From positions 62,001 through 126,000 of the forward strand of contig JAPDOI010001353.1 in NCBI GenBank assembly GCA_029168955.1: DNA of 64,000 nucleotides, given 5' to 3'. Positions within the stretch are counted from its first letter, which is position 1. The number at the start of each line of letters is the position of its first letter. Source of the DNA: Aplectana chamaeleonis (lineage: Eukaryota; Nematoda; Chromadorea; Rhabditida; Cosmocercidae). The notes below the pieces were generated by a model. The model saw nothing but the letters and a program-made list of their open reading frames with translations, had not been told where the DNA came from and did not search any database. Positions 52,884 through 64,000 of the stretch are shown piece by piece. A program made the translations under genes and the position numbers.

Positions 52884-53059
52884 ATATTTCTATGAAACAT
52901 TGTGCTAAAGTACCGGTGCCTTCACAGTTCTCTGCTGGTTCTCTTTTCTGTTCGTACTCAGAAGCTATGTTTGCTATATCCCTCCACCACCAATTTCTAT
53001 TATTGTATACCGGTATTTTTCATGTTTGTATTATTCTCATCTACATTCATTTAATGTGT

Positions 53060-53065
53060 AATAAA
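53060..53065 (+). promoter_or_regulatory. Polyadenylation signal AATAAA
   Basis: Canonical AATAAA 177 bp after the PHAX stop codon, within ATGTGTAATAAAGCTTG. A fitting 3' end for the transcript and support for exon 11. Confidence 0.75.
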
Positions 53066-53742
53066 GCTTGATCTTCAGAAACAGAAAATGATGTATGGAT
53101 CTATAACAGCAAGGGTTGGAAAGGGGTTGTAGACGGTCACCGAAAATCCATGCACGAAACAGGAGGCGCAAGGACAGGCGGTTAAGGGAATGGGATTTCA
53201 AAATGCTTGAGGTAACCAGCGCTGTGCGGTAGTGTGCCGTTTCCGTTTTGCGGTGATTTTTGGGCTATTCAACTCCGTTTCTGTTTTTTTTTGCCCCGGA
53301 AAAGGACGAAAATAGTACTATGCGGTTTTCATTGGACGGTTCCAAACGTTGAGTTTTCATCCAAGTAAAATTACTCTAATATATCTACTTTGGAATTCGA
53401 GTGTTCCGAAGGTTCAAACAAGTCGAATTTTTTCCATTTTGTCAGAATGTGTTTAGCCTGTCCTCGATTCCAAGCACGAGTCTATTAAGAGGTTCTGGAA
53501 ATCAGTGAGAGAACTGGATTTTGTTCATACACAAATTTGCAATGAACAATTATTTGAATTTTTTGATTAGTCGAATATATTTCGAATAATTACTAGTTTC
53601 TGTTTTACTCAACGATTTAATTTTACTCTCATCAGTTATGAGAACCCTTCTTTTGGGTAATTCTTTTAACCAAGGGTAGCCCATATAGATTTTGGTAAGG
53701 TGGGAAACTTTTGATTTTTTAGAATATTCCAGTACAAAAGTG

Positions 53743-54322
53743 CAATATCCGCGCTAAGTTTTGAAAACCGGAGAGCATTTGCCAACCTGGGCAAAAAAAC
53801 GTCCGATGCTTGTAACTGTTCTGAACGAGTACTTTTTCTGCGTTTTAAAACGCTGTCATACTCACAGCTCAAATATCTACCTAATGGTGTGCTTCTTGAG
53901 ACGAAGTTTCCCAAAATAGCTTTGTTTTTGAAGGGAATTGTTTTGGCTATTGTTTCTCATATACGCCGCGCGCAGCAAAATGCGGGGAAACTAAGTAGAA
54001 ATTGTATAAGTAAAGAAACAAATTTCAGGTTTGTCCTAACTGCACAACATTGATGAAGGAAGCATAGGCACATATTGCTCTTATATTACTTATACAATTA
54101 CTACTCAAAGTTTCGCCGCGCGCGGCGTTGTTGAGAAACAATCGCAAAAAAAATTTGCTTAAAAAATAAAGCGATTTCCGGAAACCGCCCCAACACCATG
54201 AGGTAGACATTCAAGCTGCGAATATGACGAAGTCTTCGCACAGAAAAGGTACCAGCATCGGACGTTTTTTTCCCAAGGTGAGCAAATGCTCCCCATTTTT
54301 ACAAAACTTAGCGCTGGTATTG
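53743..54322. mobile_element. Palindromic MITE, copy 2 (TA-type)
   Basis: Same family as 50635-51413: left CAATATCCGCGCTAAGTTTT and right AACTTAGCGCTGGTATTGTA, with inner GGAGAGCATTTGCCAACCTG / AGGTGAGCAAATGCTCCCCA and a CGCCGCGCG core. TA follows the right end. 580 bp against 779 bp for copy 1. Confidence 0.82.
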
Positions 54323-54673
54323 TATATTCTCTAAAATATAAATTTAGCTTTATAACTTTGGTTCCTAAACAATTTGTTGAATTATTTTTTCATTATTGAT
54401 TCATGAGCGAAATTCTATCAATTCGTGAACTCACACGACTATCAGCAACTCGAAAAAAAAATCAAAGCGCGTTGAAGTTTGGATTACTCATCACTGATTC
54501 CCACAACTCATCGAGTTTCTCACGTCGAGAACTCAATGTCTAGGAGCCAATTTGGTGCCTAAACCAAATTCACATCGGGGAGGAGTTTTCGTTCAACAAT
54601 AACTCGACGATTGGACTCGACCGAAATACACTAGTAGAAAATAGGCGTGGCTACGAATTGAATGCTCAATTGG

Positions 54674-54811
54674 GCAGCGTGGATCCGGAAGAGACTTCGC
54701 GTTCACTGTTGAAGGTTGGCGCAAACTCGGTGCCATATGCTATAACATAGGTGCACCGAGTTTGCGCTCCAATGGGGAACGCAAAGTCTCTTCAGGATCC
54801 ATGCCGACCAT
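54674..54811. mobile_element. 138-bp hairpin
   Basis: Arms GGCAGCGTGGATCCGGAAGA..CTTCGCGTT and its inverted copy, with inner GGCGCAAACTCGGTGC / GCACCGAGTTTGCGC, around a short AT loop (ATATGCTATAACATAG). A few mismatches. No gene in 54323-55100 otherwise. Confidence 0.8.
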
Positions 54812-55139
54812 ATATAGTTCATTCAGTAAAAAGTTATGGGTGTTTATGAAAAAAACGACTCTTTCAAGTGGTGGAATACTATGGAGCCACCCTACTTTTT
54901 TCTACTTCGTGGTATTTCCTCCTTCCAAGCTGTGTTCCAATAGTCACATACTAACACGGAGACATACTTTTAGTAATGTTTGGAGTGCCCGTTATGGGTT
55001 TGAAGTTTTCTGTTGCCGAGCAGGCCTTATACGAAATGCCAACAAGACACATGCCTCAAAGTGGGCAATGCTCTCCCAGGTATAAAGATCATACAAGCAT
55101 ATCAGGGGACATTTGGAGAATAATGTCGGATACCTCAGT

Positions 55140-56240
55140 ATAAGTTATGTTGATACGATGCAGGAGCTGCTGCTAGCAGCAGCATATGCTGCCAACGTAT
55201 GCTTGGGTTCAACCCCTCGTTATCGGAAGCCTTTTTTGCAAACGAGGAAAGAATTCGGACTACCACGATCTTTAGTGGTGTTGGGTACGATCCTTGTCAC
55301 GACCCGCTGCAAGGAGGCCAACCTTCGCACGGTCCGCAACAAGTAGGGGTTGCACAGCACAAGCAGCAGGAGCTGCTGCTAATTGGCAGCAGCTCCTGTT
55401 AGCAGTAGCTATAGCATGGGTGCTGCTAATCACTTTTGCCGGAGTACTAACGCTATTGTGCCGACGTACTACCCCCGGCTGTCTGAGTGAGCATCCGTGG
55501 ACTTTTTGATCTGCCAATCTCAACTCAGACAGTTGGGCGGTAGTACGTCGGTACAATAGGGTACAAAGAGATTAACAGCACCTCTGCAGTAGCTACTGCT
55601 AACAGCAGGAGCTGCTCCCAATTAGCAGCAGCTTCTGCTGCTTGTGCTAGGACAGAATCCCTTTGTTTATCCTGGCGCGCGTGAGATCGGCGGGAGTGGT
55701 TGAACCCAGCATGCGTAGGCAGCCCCTTCTCTTGGTGTCTGCTGAAACTCTCCTCCATTGATTTGTCTGATAAGAATGCACTTTGAGCATCGCGCGTACG
55801 ACAACGGCGGGTATAAAGGAGGGCCTCTCTCATTGAGGGGGCATTTGACCGTTTGAGGCCGGTCCGAGAAGGTGACCTCGCGTCACTTTCTGGACGTCAA
55901 TTTGGACGCTGAGGGGATCGTCCCCACAGCCTATCACGAGGAATGCTTCCTCGTTGTGGACCGTGGCGAAGATGATGTCCTTGTTGCGGACCGTGACAAG
56001 GATAGTACCCAACACCGCTAAGGAGGGTGGTAGTCCAGATTATTTCTCTGTCTGCAGTAGAAACTGTCGATAACGAGGGCTTGAACCCCAGCATACGTTG
56101 GCAGCAGCTACTGCTGACAACGAGGGGTTGTATCCAATGTTTGCCCTAGGATACAACCCCTATACTGCCGACGTACTACCCGCGAGTGTCTGAGAAGTCG
56201 ACTCTTCTGTGATCTCTTCAAAGCGGTTGACGGACCGCTC
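55140..56240. mobile_element. Complex foldback element with GCAGCAGCTCCTGC motifs
   Basis: Arms 55340-55500 and 55520-55690 are inverted: GCCGACGTACTACCCCCGGC..GTCTGAG against CTCAGACAG..GGCGGTAGTACGTCGG, and GAGCTGCTGCTAATTGGCAG against CAATTAGCAGCAGC. A third copy of GCCGACGTACTACCCGCGAG..GTCTGAG lies at 56165-56195. It contains the TATA segment 55812-55850. No coding sequence; ORFs here are low-complexity. Confidence 0.7.
55812..55895 (+). promoter_or_regulatory. TATA box with downstream CATTT motif, copy in foldback
   Basis: TATAAAGG at 55812-55819, GCATTTGACC at 55841, then GGCCGGTCC and CGCGTCACTTTC. The alignment with 46096-46160 continues over about 90 bp, so they are related sequences, not a chance TATA. 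Confidence 0.55.
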
Positions 56241-59200
56241 ATGAATGTATGAATGAGGAATGTCTGTCTACAAGCCACAACTTAACTTCCGCCTTGTACA
56301 GGAGATCACATGTAGGTTAGGTGAGGGTCACCAAAGCCTGGATTCTGGAAGTGAAACAAGGAAACAGCTGCCTTTGGGCTTGAGAATGTGTTTTTTGATA
56401 AAGCAAGGTGAATCCTGGCATACCAGATGGTCGACCTTACAGCTGGTGAAATTCGCGAAAGGAAACCTTCTGTTCTCGAAGTACCGTTCCGATGGAGGAA
56501 GTGAGTTGGTACTGGGCTGCTTTCTATAGTTCCGTATGGGTGACGTTCGCCTTCGCTTCGTGCTATATGGACAGTTAAAATTGTCAGAAGCTTTAGAAGG
56601 TACTTTATGACTGCCTCCTGCCACATTTTGTTTTTGAAAGGGAAACGCGTAAAATCAGACATCATAGTTAACCTGCGCATGGTAAGACAGACACACAAGT
56701 CAACACTTCGTTTTGGGAGAATGAACTTCTGGGCTGAATTTTGCTGAGAGCTCGTGGGGAAATCTACTACGAGTAGTTTAAAATGGTGGTACTCCTTTTA
56801 GTGTTTAAGCTGAACAGAGCGGTTTCGGATTTGAGGATTCATACTTGGGTCTACCCGGCAACAGAAAGTCTTGAACCCATTTGAGTGTCTGGACACCTAA
56901 AGACAACAAATGGCTCTATAGTTTTGCACCGCACTGTGTTCGTCTACTTCCTGCGCGCTAATGTATTTGAAAATATGCACGTCGATCCGTATTCAAAACA
57001 TGCCATCGCGTTACGCAGCGATCGAAATCTGAAAGAGGACTTACTTCCTTGGGAGCGTGAAAAACGAAACAACTGACCCATAGTTGAGCGATTCTTTACA
57101 GAAACTTCAGAACCGTAGAACCCCGCCCACTTTCTTGCATAGGCCCGTATCTGTAATGTAAGTGTCTTCAAATTGTTTGGTAAATTGCTGATTGCGAATG
57201 CTGCTTTTGAGGTTGCATACACGTCCAAGAATAATATTGACTTAATGGTATGAACCGAAGGTCTGTGGAGGCGTTACACTTGGGAACTGACAAAAAAAAT
57301 CCCACGAAAACTTTATGCAAATACAGAAACAGCGGACTTTTTTTGTATTTAGTTTTATTTCGTAGGCTAAAAACGAGCCAAAATGAATGCATTCGAGCAA
57401 TCATTTTGAGTGTTTGTATTGAGGGGCGGGGCTGTAAAGAAAGTGGGTGGAGACTGCATGTTTCGGTCGTTTTCGACGCTTCCAACGGCGTAAGAGTTCT
57501 ATGAGAAGCAGTACGACCCCGTGAACGTCGTCATCTTAACCACTGTTGTGTGTATGTTGCAACGCCCCAACACTTAATAAAATTTTATAATTTCTATTTC
57601 ATTCAATGAAATCACGGGTTGTTTGTGAACACCTCCAAGCGGTGAGCAGCGAGGGAGCGAATTACTAAGACATCCTACAATTTTGTAGTTCGCTTTAGTT
57701 TCCGGTTTTTTTTCAGCCGTTTTCCTTCCATTTCCGTTACTGAAATCTTTTTTCCACACATCCCTGGTAGTAATGGTCTCGTAGCCAGTGGGTTGCGGTC
57801 GCGGAGCGCCTTTATTGGTGAAAACTCTTTAACCTATACGAGAAGAATGGTTCGGAAGGCAAGCAATTGCTGTGAAGACGATTGCACGCCTTTGAAACTC
57901 TCATCCATACATTTTTGCTAATAATATGAAAGCGTAATATATATCATAAACGCTGCGGTTAAAGACGGAGTAGATCTAACACAATATTCAAACTTTTGCC
58001 GTCGCAACGAATACCGCTCTTTGAGTTGCGGAGAAAACAGCTTCTTGCAATGTTACGCAATCTAGTGGGGCAGACTACTTTTTCGTTGCACATCAGAAAG
58101 ATGGAACAGTTTGGCAACGATTCCTCGCTTGATACTGGACTCCATATAAATACACGTGCTGAAGCGTGAATTCACTGGTTGAAAGTAGTGGCTTGTACAT
58201 AGAGCACAGTTCGGTTGGGACCTAAGAGCAGAACGGCTGGTACACGAGACGAGCGCGGCGGAAAGCTGCTGCGGTCCCGAAGTGGCAGGAGCGCCCCGCG
58301 CAACGGATTTAGCCAGTCTAACTGCTCCTAGACGCCTCTCATTCCGTGTATTCAAACAACGAGCCTTAAAAAGTCAGTGGAGCTCGAGTCAGCAGCATTT
58401 TATAATAAAGTTTGTGCATAAAAAGGTGAAAGGCTAAGGACTACGTGTTGTAGTCGTAGAAACGTTGTTAGAACTGCTGGGACTCAGTCAAATCAGCAAT
58501 TAGTGGAAGTTGCGCAAACTTGATACCAGAGAATCACATAAAAAATTTTCTCTCAACAGTGACGCGATTTGTGGCCAGAAAACAACGACAATCTAGGCTC
58601 CTCCTTCCACAGATCGGACGTGAGGTGGGAGCATGCCCGCGGCGTAGGTGGCTCCGACGAAGTTTCCAAAGGAAGCGATAGATCTAGGGCCGACGTGTAA
58701 CAATTTCTGGCCAGTAGAAGCAGCTTCGTTGGTGCTGGGTCAGGCATGATTCCGGTATCTGGAGAAACCGGGGGAGGCGTAAAATAAACAATAAACCAGC
58801 GTTTTATGAGCAACAGGGAGGGAAAGATGGAGTTAAAGAGCACAGGAAGTGTGGAGGATCCGAGTAAAACTTACACATACCCCAAGCCAGGGTAACCCGT
58901 TCATAAATACGGGCCCGGAAGAAGTCGCACCATGATCAACGCATTTTATACGGTGACCTTATACGGAACAGCGGGGAAACGGAGGATGAACGACGCGTGT
59001 GATTGGGCGGTACACGGGGTTACCCTCGCCTCTCTTGCGACTGGAGAACATTACGACCACCATCCGATCGATCTTGTGAACCAAATAGCCACATCTGACA
59101 GGGAAAACGGCAAGCACGGTAGCAATTATAGATGAAATGATAGCAGTAGCGGAAACTTGTTTCGTCTCTGCTATCCGTACTGTCACATTTCCGCCAAACT

Positions 59201-59735
59201 CGTCGTTATCTCTTTCAATCCTGAATACTGGTCAAGTTCGTTCCATCTAAATCCCAATATCTGAAAATTACGGAGAAAGTCTTCTTATCTGTGTCAGGGC
59301 ATCTGTACAGTGCGCTGAATACATATCTGGTGACTACAACTGATCGTATTCCTAGAGTATTCAAGCGCCCTCACGTTATCTTTCAGAGTTGATGTGTTAT
59401 TAGAGCTATATGTGCCTGTACATTCATAGTATGTTTACCATCTTGATACCTATGCTCATGATGCCGCTTAAACACGAGGTTTTCCGTTCCCTGGAAGGAC
59501 AAGACAGTACTGACCTCCAGGTTTAATTTCCCTTTCAAAGTACCCGGGAATCTGATCGTCCAAGACACATGTCTGCGTGGATCTAGCGCGATGCCGTAAA
59601 CATGAAGAGAGCTTTGAACGCAACCATAGGACCCTTTTCATTTCAACCTCTTGGCTTTGATCGGCTTTCACAGGTTTACCAGTAGCCTGGGACAAATCAG
59701 ATCGATTACTCTTTTTTCGTAGAGAGCTTCGCATG
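56241..59735. other. No gene recognised
   Basis: AT-rich, repeat-derived sequence without recognisable exons. A possible hAT-type right end (CACACATCCCTG at 57755-57766, preceded by TTTCCGTT-rich sequence) was noted. Short ORFs show no known domain. Confidence 0.5.
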
Positions 59736-59739
59736 GTCT

Positions 59740-62010
59740 ACTGTTGTTCTCGGAGCCAAATTCCGGTCCACGATTGCGAACTACGGCTGTCGCACCACGC
59801 GACATGATGATAATCGTGCTGGGAGAAAGGTGAATCGTGCCGGGACCAAGTGATCCCAGCCAGGGTCAGGCACAGCGGTGGTCCGGGTTGTCCTGAACAA
59901 CGACCCCCCCCTGAGAGCGACATTTTTTCAGCTAAAAATCGACCCTCTAGGAAGAGTGAAAAAATTGAAAGACTTTACTGACTCATTTCGTTTTGGAGGT
60001 TTTCCCAATTTTTGGGGCCTCACCATTCCAAAGGGGATGGATACCGTTTCATGCGCTGCCGATATTGGAAAACTTCAGCCAGACGAAAATCTGAAAAGCA
60101 CTTCAGAAACCGGAAAAATCTTCGCCCTCCGTTTTTGGCCACGGGGTCCAGTGGGGCTTTCGGACCACCGTGGGACCACCGCACCTTTGACCGGTCATAA
60201 CTCGGCTCAAAATCGATTTCATGAGCTCATCTCCGGACGTTAACGTTTTCTAACATCTGCCTACAGTTTCCACTCTTTCACTAGGTCATGTATATAGACG
60301 ACCCTTTTTCGATTTTTGGGCCGATTTTTTCAATGTCCAGAGGGGGGTAGGTGGTTCGGTTTTAAAAAAAAAGTTATTTTTTCACCTATCTAGAAATGAT
60401 TTTTGGAACATTTCCAGTCGATTGGTACCCTCGTTATGGGTACTTTTTTTGAAACTGTCATTCGGCCATTTCAAGACTTCATTTCGGCTTGCACAGTTTT
60501 GAACTTGTTTTGAATCTTCGAGTGCTAGTAAACTTTTTTAAAATGAAAAAGGTCGTCTATATACATTTTAGTCCTTGGCGAACGAAGATACTACTGAAAT
60601 TATCAAAGCAAGATCTTTCTTTGGCTGCTGCGTGGACGGGCCCACGTTTCCAATTCCTCACCACGTGAGCCACACACTATTCCAGCTGACATTATTTTAA
60701 GAGGAACTACAATAAGAGGAAGGTCTCATAGTATAATATGTGTCTCGCTGGCCCTTTTTCGACCACATGATGGGAAACAACGGCGGCAAAATGGCGAATG
60801 CTGCACAAAGATTATTGAGAGACAATAACTTTTTTTTGAAAATGAAAAATTCCTTCAGCTTAAGATACGAAAGTGTGAGCACAGTTTCTCGATCAGTACT
60901 ATAACTCTTTTGAAGGCCCAATATCTGGGTACCTGCTGTGTTATGACGGTAAGACATTTAGGGGCCTTAGTGGACCAACATCGCAAAGCCATGAAACGCT
61001 CTCAATTTCGGAGTTCCAAAACATGAAGCCAGAAAAACAGAGATGAGGAGTCACACTCCATCAAGGAGACCAAGGCAACGCTTATCGTTACACCAATTAC
61101 ACTACCTTTAACATCGATGCTCTTAGCCATCGAGCCTTGGGTAAAGTGTATAACGAAGGGACATCTGTTGCTCTGGTTAGTACCACATCACTGAGTTTTA
61201 CTCCACCTTTGCCAACCAGATTCTAAGGTATAATTTCCCAGGAGACGAGGATAACGCAGGAAGCAAGAGGACTTTCCCTATCCTTTGGGTCGTCACATAC
61301 TGCTGGAGAGGATACAATGTGAAATAGCGAGTTTCGAAAACTCTAAAATGTATAAACCTACAAACGCCAAGTTCAACGCCAGAGATTGGCCCAAAAATAT
61401 AGACGACGCGAACAAGATACAGATCACAGTACGCCTAGATTCGATTACGAACTCAATCGCCTCACTTCAAAAGCACTGTGCTCTACAGAATGCGATGCCA
61501 TCGTGCGAAACCTTCTACGCTACCATTGCCAGTTCTGCACAAAGTTTGCAGTCGTGGCCCAACGAGTTCCGAAGCGATTAAACAGTCTTCACTCTTATCG
61601 GATTTTGCTAGAAAACGCCGGAGCAACGTCTATACCGAATGTTGTAGTCGAGATAATGTTGAGCTAGTACGCGCTTGATGATTTACTATATTTTTTATTT
61701 GAAAACTGCTCTTGTTCCATCGATAATGTTTACCAGTCCATGGTCAATAATCATGGCCCCAGAAAATTTTACCTCAAGATTCAATTTTTCAGCGATACAG
61801 ACATTATTTCAGATGGGTCGAAAAAATAACGACCCCCCCTCCAGAATTTTCAAGTTTTCCCAAAAAAATAATGATCCCCCCGGTCCCAGGGTGGTCCGCG
61901 GACCACCGTGAGCTTGACCCTGATCCCAGCACGATTATCATCCAACTGCGTGATGCGACAGCCGTTGTCCGCAAATGCGGACCGGAATTTGGCTCCGAGA
62001 ACGACAGTAT
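59740..62010. mobile_element. Inverted-repeat region with CGGAGCCAAATTCCGGTCC ends
   Basis: CTCGGAGCCAAATTCCGGTC near 59754 and its inverted copy near 61978-62000 continue inward as ACGGCTGTCGCA..ACGC, ATGATAATCGTGCTGGGA and GTGGTCCG. Related sequence without a partner is at 32240-32400. Inside, 60286-60573 is itself a MITE (CATGTATATAGACGACCCTT against AAGGTCGTCTATATACAT). The reading 61386-61667 is not recognised. Confidence 0.6.
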
Positions 62011-62016
62011 CGTCGT

Positions 62017-62516
62017 TCTCTTGACGGCGGGAGCCGCGTCGAATCCGGGGTTGCGCGTATCGAGCGTGTGGGGTGGCGCCGTCATGAAAAAAAAACGATA
62101 GAAATGGCGCAGCCTTTCGTTTCCCCTTGACTAGCAATCCTTCCTCTATTTTGCCGTTCTTTCTTTCCATTCTCTTTCCTCATCTTCTTAAATGCCCGAT
62201 AACTTTCTAATAATTGCTTATGTTTCAATTTGCGTATTTTGCAAGTTATTTGTGTTAATCTCCAACGCTGAATAATTTTAATTTGAAGAAAATGTTGATG
62301 AATCGGAGAAAGAGAAGCATCAAAAATTTAATGGATCATGTTTTTCATACAAATCTATAATCTACAATTTTAAATAAAAGGAAGATCAGGAAGGAGTGTT
62401 AATAAGGGAAAATGAAACGCTGCGCCATACCCATCGTTTTTTTTCCATGGCGGCGCCACCCCACACGCTCGACTCGCGCAACCCCGGATTCGACGCGGCT
62501 GCTCGCCGTCTAGAGA
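62017..62516. mobile_element. 0.5-kb element with 70-bp inverted ends
   Basis: GAATCCGGGGTTGCGCGTAT..CGAGCGTGTGGGGTGGCGCC (62017-62087) and the inverted copy CATGGCGGCGCCACCCCACA..CGCGGCTGCTCGCCGTC (62446-62516). Loop about 360 bp, AT-rich. No gene. Confidence 0.78.
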
Positions 62517-62755
62517 ACAATGATAGCAGGCATCTTATTTGCCCTCAACCTCTTTCTTCCCTTCCTTCACATTCCCTTCAAGGAAGACAGACGCCAAGGG
62601 GCAGAGAAAGAGGGTAGAACTGAAAGGAGAGAACAGGGTATGATATGCCTCTAATTTTTGTGTCTGTGTTCTCAATTGAGAATCCGAAGGACCTATTCGA
62701 TAAAAGTTTTGATAAAATCACATCCGATCTTTTTGTTACGAATCACTTGTAACTT

Positions 62756-63275
62756 TGAGAGTTTTGGCCCAGAAATAGCCGCAAAATAGCCCACCAAGCT
62801 CCTCAGCGGCTCCTGGTGGGCGGCTATTTTCTATTTCTCGGATTTCCACGAAACGGACAAGAAGTAGCCGAGAATTAGCCGAGATATACCCGAGAAATAA
62901 CGAGAAGTAAACAAAAGTAATCAATACGCATTTGTCGCCGGCTCGCCGAGCCACAATCCGGGGCCACCTGCGGTTGGGAGAGGCCTCTATAGGCTGAATG
63001 AGGTCCAAATGTCTCAAACTTGGGTAATTGAACCGACGGAGGTGTTGACCTCTGAATCATGTCTCTGGAATGCGCCGTGTACCTATCTGGAGAGCATTAT
63101 TTCTCGGGTATTTCGCGGCTATTTCGCGGCGAGCATTATTTGGCGGCTATTATGCGGCAAGCATTTTTAGCGGCTATTTCTCGGCTATTTCGCATCCAAA
63201 ATTATTTGGTGGTTATTTCGCTGCTATCACGCGGCAAGCAGACATTTTGCGCCTATTTCGCGGCCAAAACTCTCA
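62756..63275. mobile_element. 520-bp element with TGAGAGTTTTGGCC ends and SL1-like insert
   Basis: TGAGAGTTTTGGCCCAGAAA at 62756 and TTTCGCGGCCAAAACTCTCA ending 63275 are inverted. Both sides hold repeats of GGCTATTTCGCGGC in opposite orientations as subterminal repeats. No target duplication is clear. The SL1-like 22-mer is in its centre. Confidence 0.8.
63013..63034 (-). other. SL1 spliced-leader-like sequence
   Basis: The minus strand has the 22-nt nematode SL1 exon (GGTTYAATTACCCAAG then TTTGAG) with one mismatch, a C for T at position 5. It is followed by ACATTT instead of the GTAAAC donor of SL1 RNA genes, so it is not an SL RNA gene. It looks like the 5' end of a retroposed trans-spliced transcript, or a chance or family-conserved repeat sequence. 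Confidence 0.7.
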
Positions 63276-63279
63276 GAAA

Positions 63280-64000
63280 GGGGGGCAAGGATGTGCGCAG
63301 TTACGACTACCGAGTAACAAATTCAACCGGAGTAGTCGTTGGGCGAATGACGACAAACGATCCTAAAAAGTATTCAACGGTCACTCTTAAATCTTGTGAG
63401 AAATTCCATTTCGCTTTTCATTTTTCGAATAAGATGGTACGAAATACTCACACATCATCCTTCAGTAGCTTCATTTCTACCAAAATGGCTTCAATAAAAG
63501 AGTGACGGTGCTGTGACTTGAGTATCCCGAACCCTCATTAGGTTTTGTTTGCGCCAACACTGCATTGCAATGGTTGAAGAACCGTATCTAGCATACTTTG
63601 GTCCGAATCGAATAATAGTCGGATAAATATTCGAACTTTCGAATATTCGAATAATCGGTTTATTCGAAAAATCGAAATATCCGTTTCTTCAAATAATTGG
63701 TTCATTTGGGAAATCAGAACATTTGTTTTTTTTCAAATATTCGACCAAGTTTTGGTGGTAATATTCGAATATTGGCGAGAGCGACCCTCACGAGTTGCGC
63801 ACTATACTGCAATTTTGCCACGAATCATGGCTGCCGGTTGCATACCCTACAAACCGTTAAGAACTTCATCCTCATCCAGTTTTCGTGAGACCCCAAGGTG
63901 AGTTGTAATGAGCTGGAGGTGACATCATCAGCGAGATTTGCTCAAATCTTACCAACAAGGGAAGCACGCAAAGCGTATGTCGGATTTGCGGAAACGAATG
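63280..64000. other. No gene recognised; TTCGAATA-rich segment
   Basis: 63600-63775 repeats ATTCGAATA and TCGAATAATCG motifs like the subterminal parts of the hAT-like element 31024-33300. A partner end may lie beyond the window. The 148-residue reading 63059-63505 overlaps the end of the neighbouring element and is not recognised. Confidence 0.5.

Noticed and set aside
53217..57766. 4.5-kb hAT element between CAGCGCTGTGCGG and CACACATCCCTG
   Set aside because: Ends resemble each other only loosely and the flanking 8-mers (GAGGTAAC and GTAGTAAT) do not match.
58932..59135. 67-residue ORF with a good ATG context (CACCATG)
   Set aside because: No homology recognised, no introns or neighbours supporting it, and a similar-sized ORF on the opposite strand.
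61386..61667. 93-residue ORF with protein-like composition
   Set aside because: Overlaps a 98-residue ORF in another frame, no splice sites fitting, and no recognised domain.
63013..63034. SL RNA gene
   Set aside because: No GT donor after the leader and no Sm-site or downstream stem seen.

Overview
The window is nuclear DNA of a nematode, most likely a clade V (rhabditid or strongylid) worm. The evidence is two split host genes with short introns, GT donors and mostly TTTTCAG-type acceptors, plus a near-exact copy of the nematode SL1 spliced leader at 63013-63034. All host coding sequence found is on the + strand. It belongs to two genes: an IGBP1/TAP42 (alpha-4, nematode ppfr-4) homologue, with exons at 6223-6380, 6442-6511, 34526-34624 and 34708-35073 and its 5' exons outside the window; and a complete PHAX (snRNA export adaptor) homologue with eleven exons between 35396 and 52883 that sum to 385 codons. 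PHAX starts about 320 bp after ppfr-4 in the same direction, right behind a strong 3' splice acceptor, as in a nematode operon.

Almost everything else is mobile or tandemly repeated DNA inside enormous introns. ppfr-4 has a 28.0-kb intron (6512-34525) and PHAX a 13.8-kb one (38925-52733), while neighbouring introns are often 40-80 bp. Positions 1-4757 are a 136-bp satellite, followed by a minisatellite built on TGATGACGTCATCA and by a foldback element. The same three parts recur in the same order at 28040-29692.

The interval 10050-23150 is a transposon nest. A minus-strand LINE (A) is split by a plus-strand LINE (B1), a short Penelope-like element (PLE2), a Harbinger-like MITE and a full Penelope-like element (PLE1), and PLE1 holds a hAT-like element. 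Each insertion can be delimited by a target-site duplication or by rejoining the LINE reading. LINE B (copies at 11151-14600 and 23440-26819) encodes a 2A-like motif ahead of a PHD-type zinc finger, then endonuclease, reverse transcriptase and a terminal zinc knuckle. Both Penelope elements carry hammerhead-ribozyme-like sequences at inverted termini. A second nest at 29692-34210 has a hAT-like MITE inside a hAT-like element inside a long-TIR element inside LINE C.

The PHAX giant intron (38925-52733) holds two arrays of a 42-bp GC-rich minisatellite, each beside a foldback segment with a TATA box about 30 bp upstream of a CATTC initiator-like motif, plus a 21-bp array and several long palindromes. 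The rest, 53100-64000, is non-genic repeat-rich DNA with further foldback elements. No tRNA gene, rRNA or CRISPR array was found. One degenerate tRNA-like sequence with A and B boxes lies near 33511-33576.
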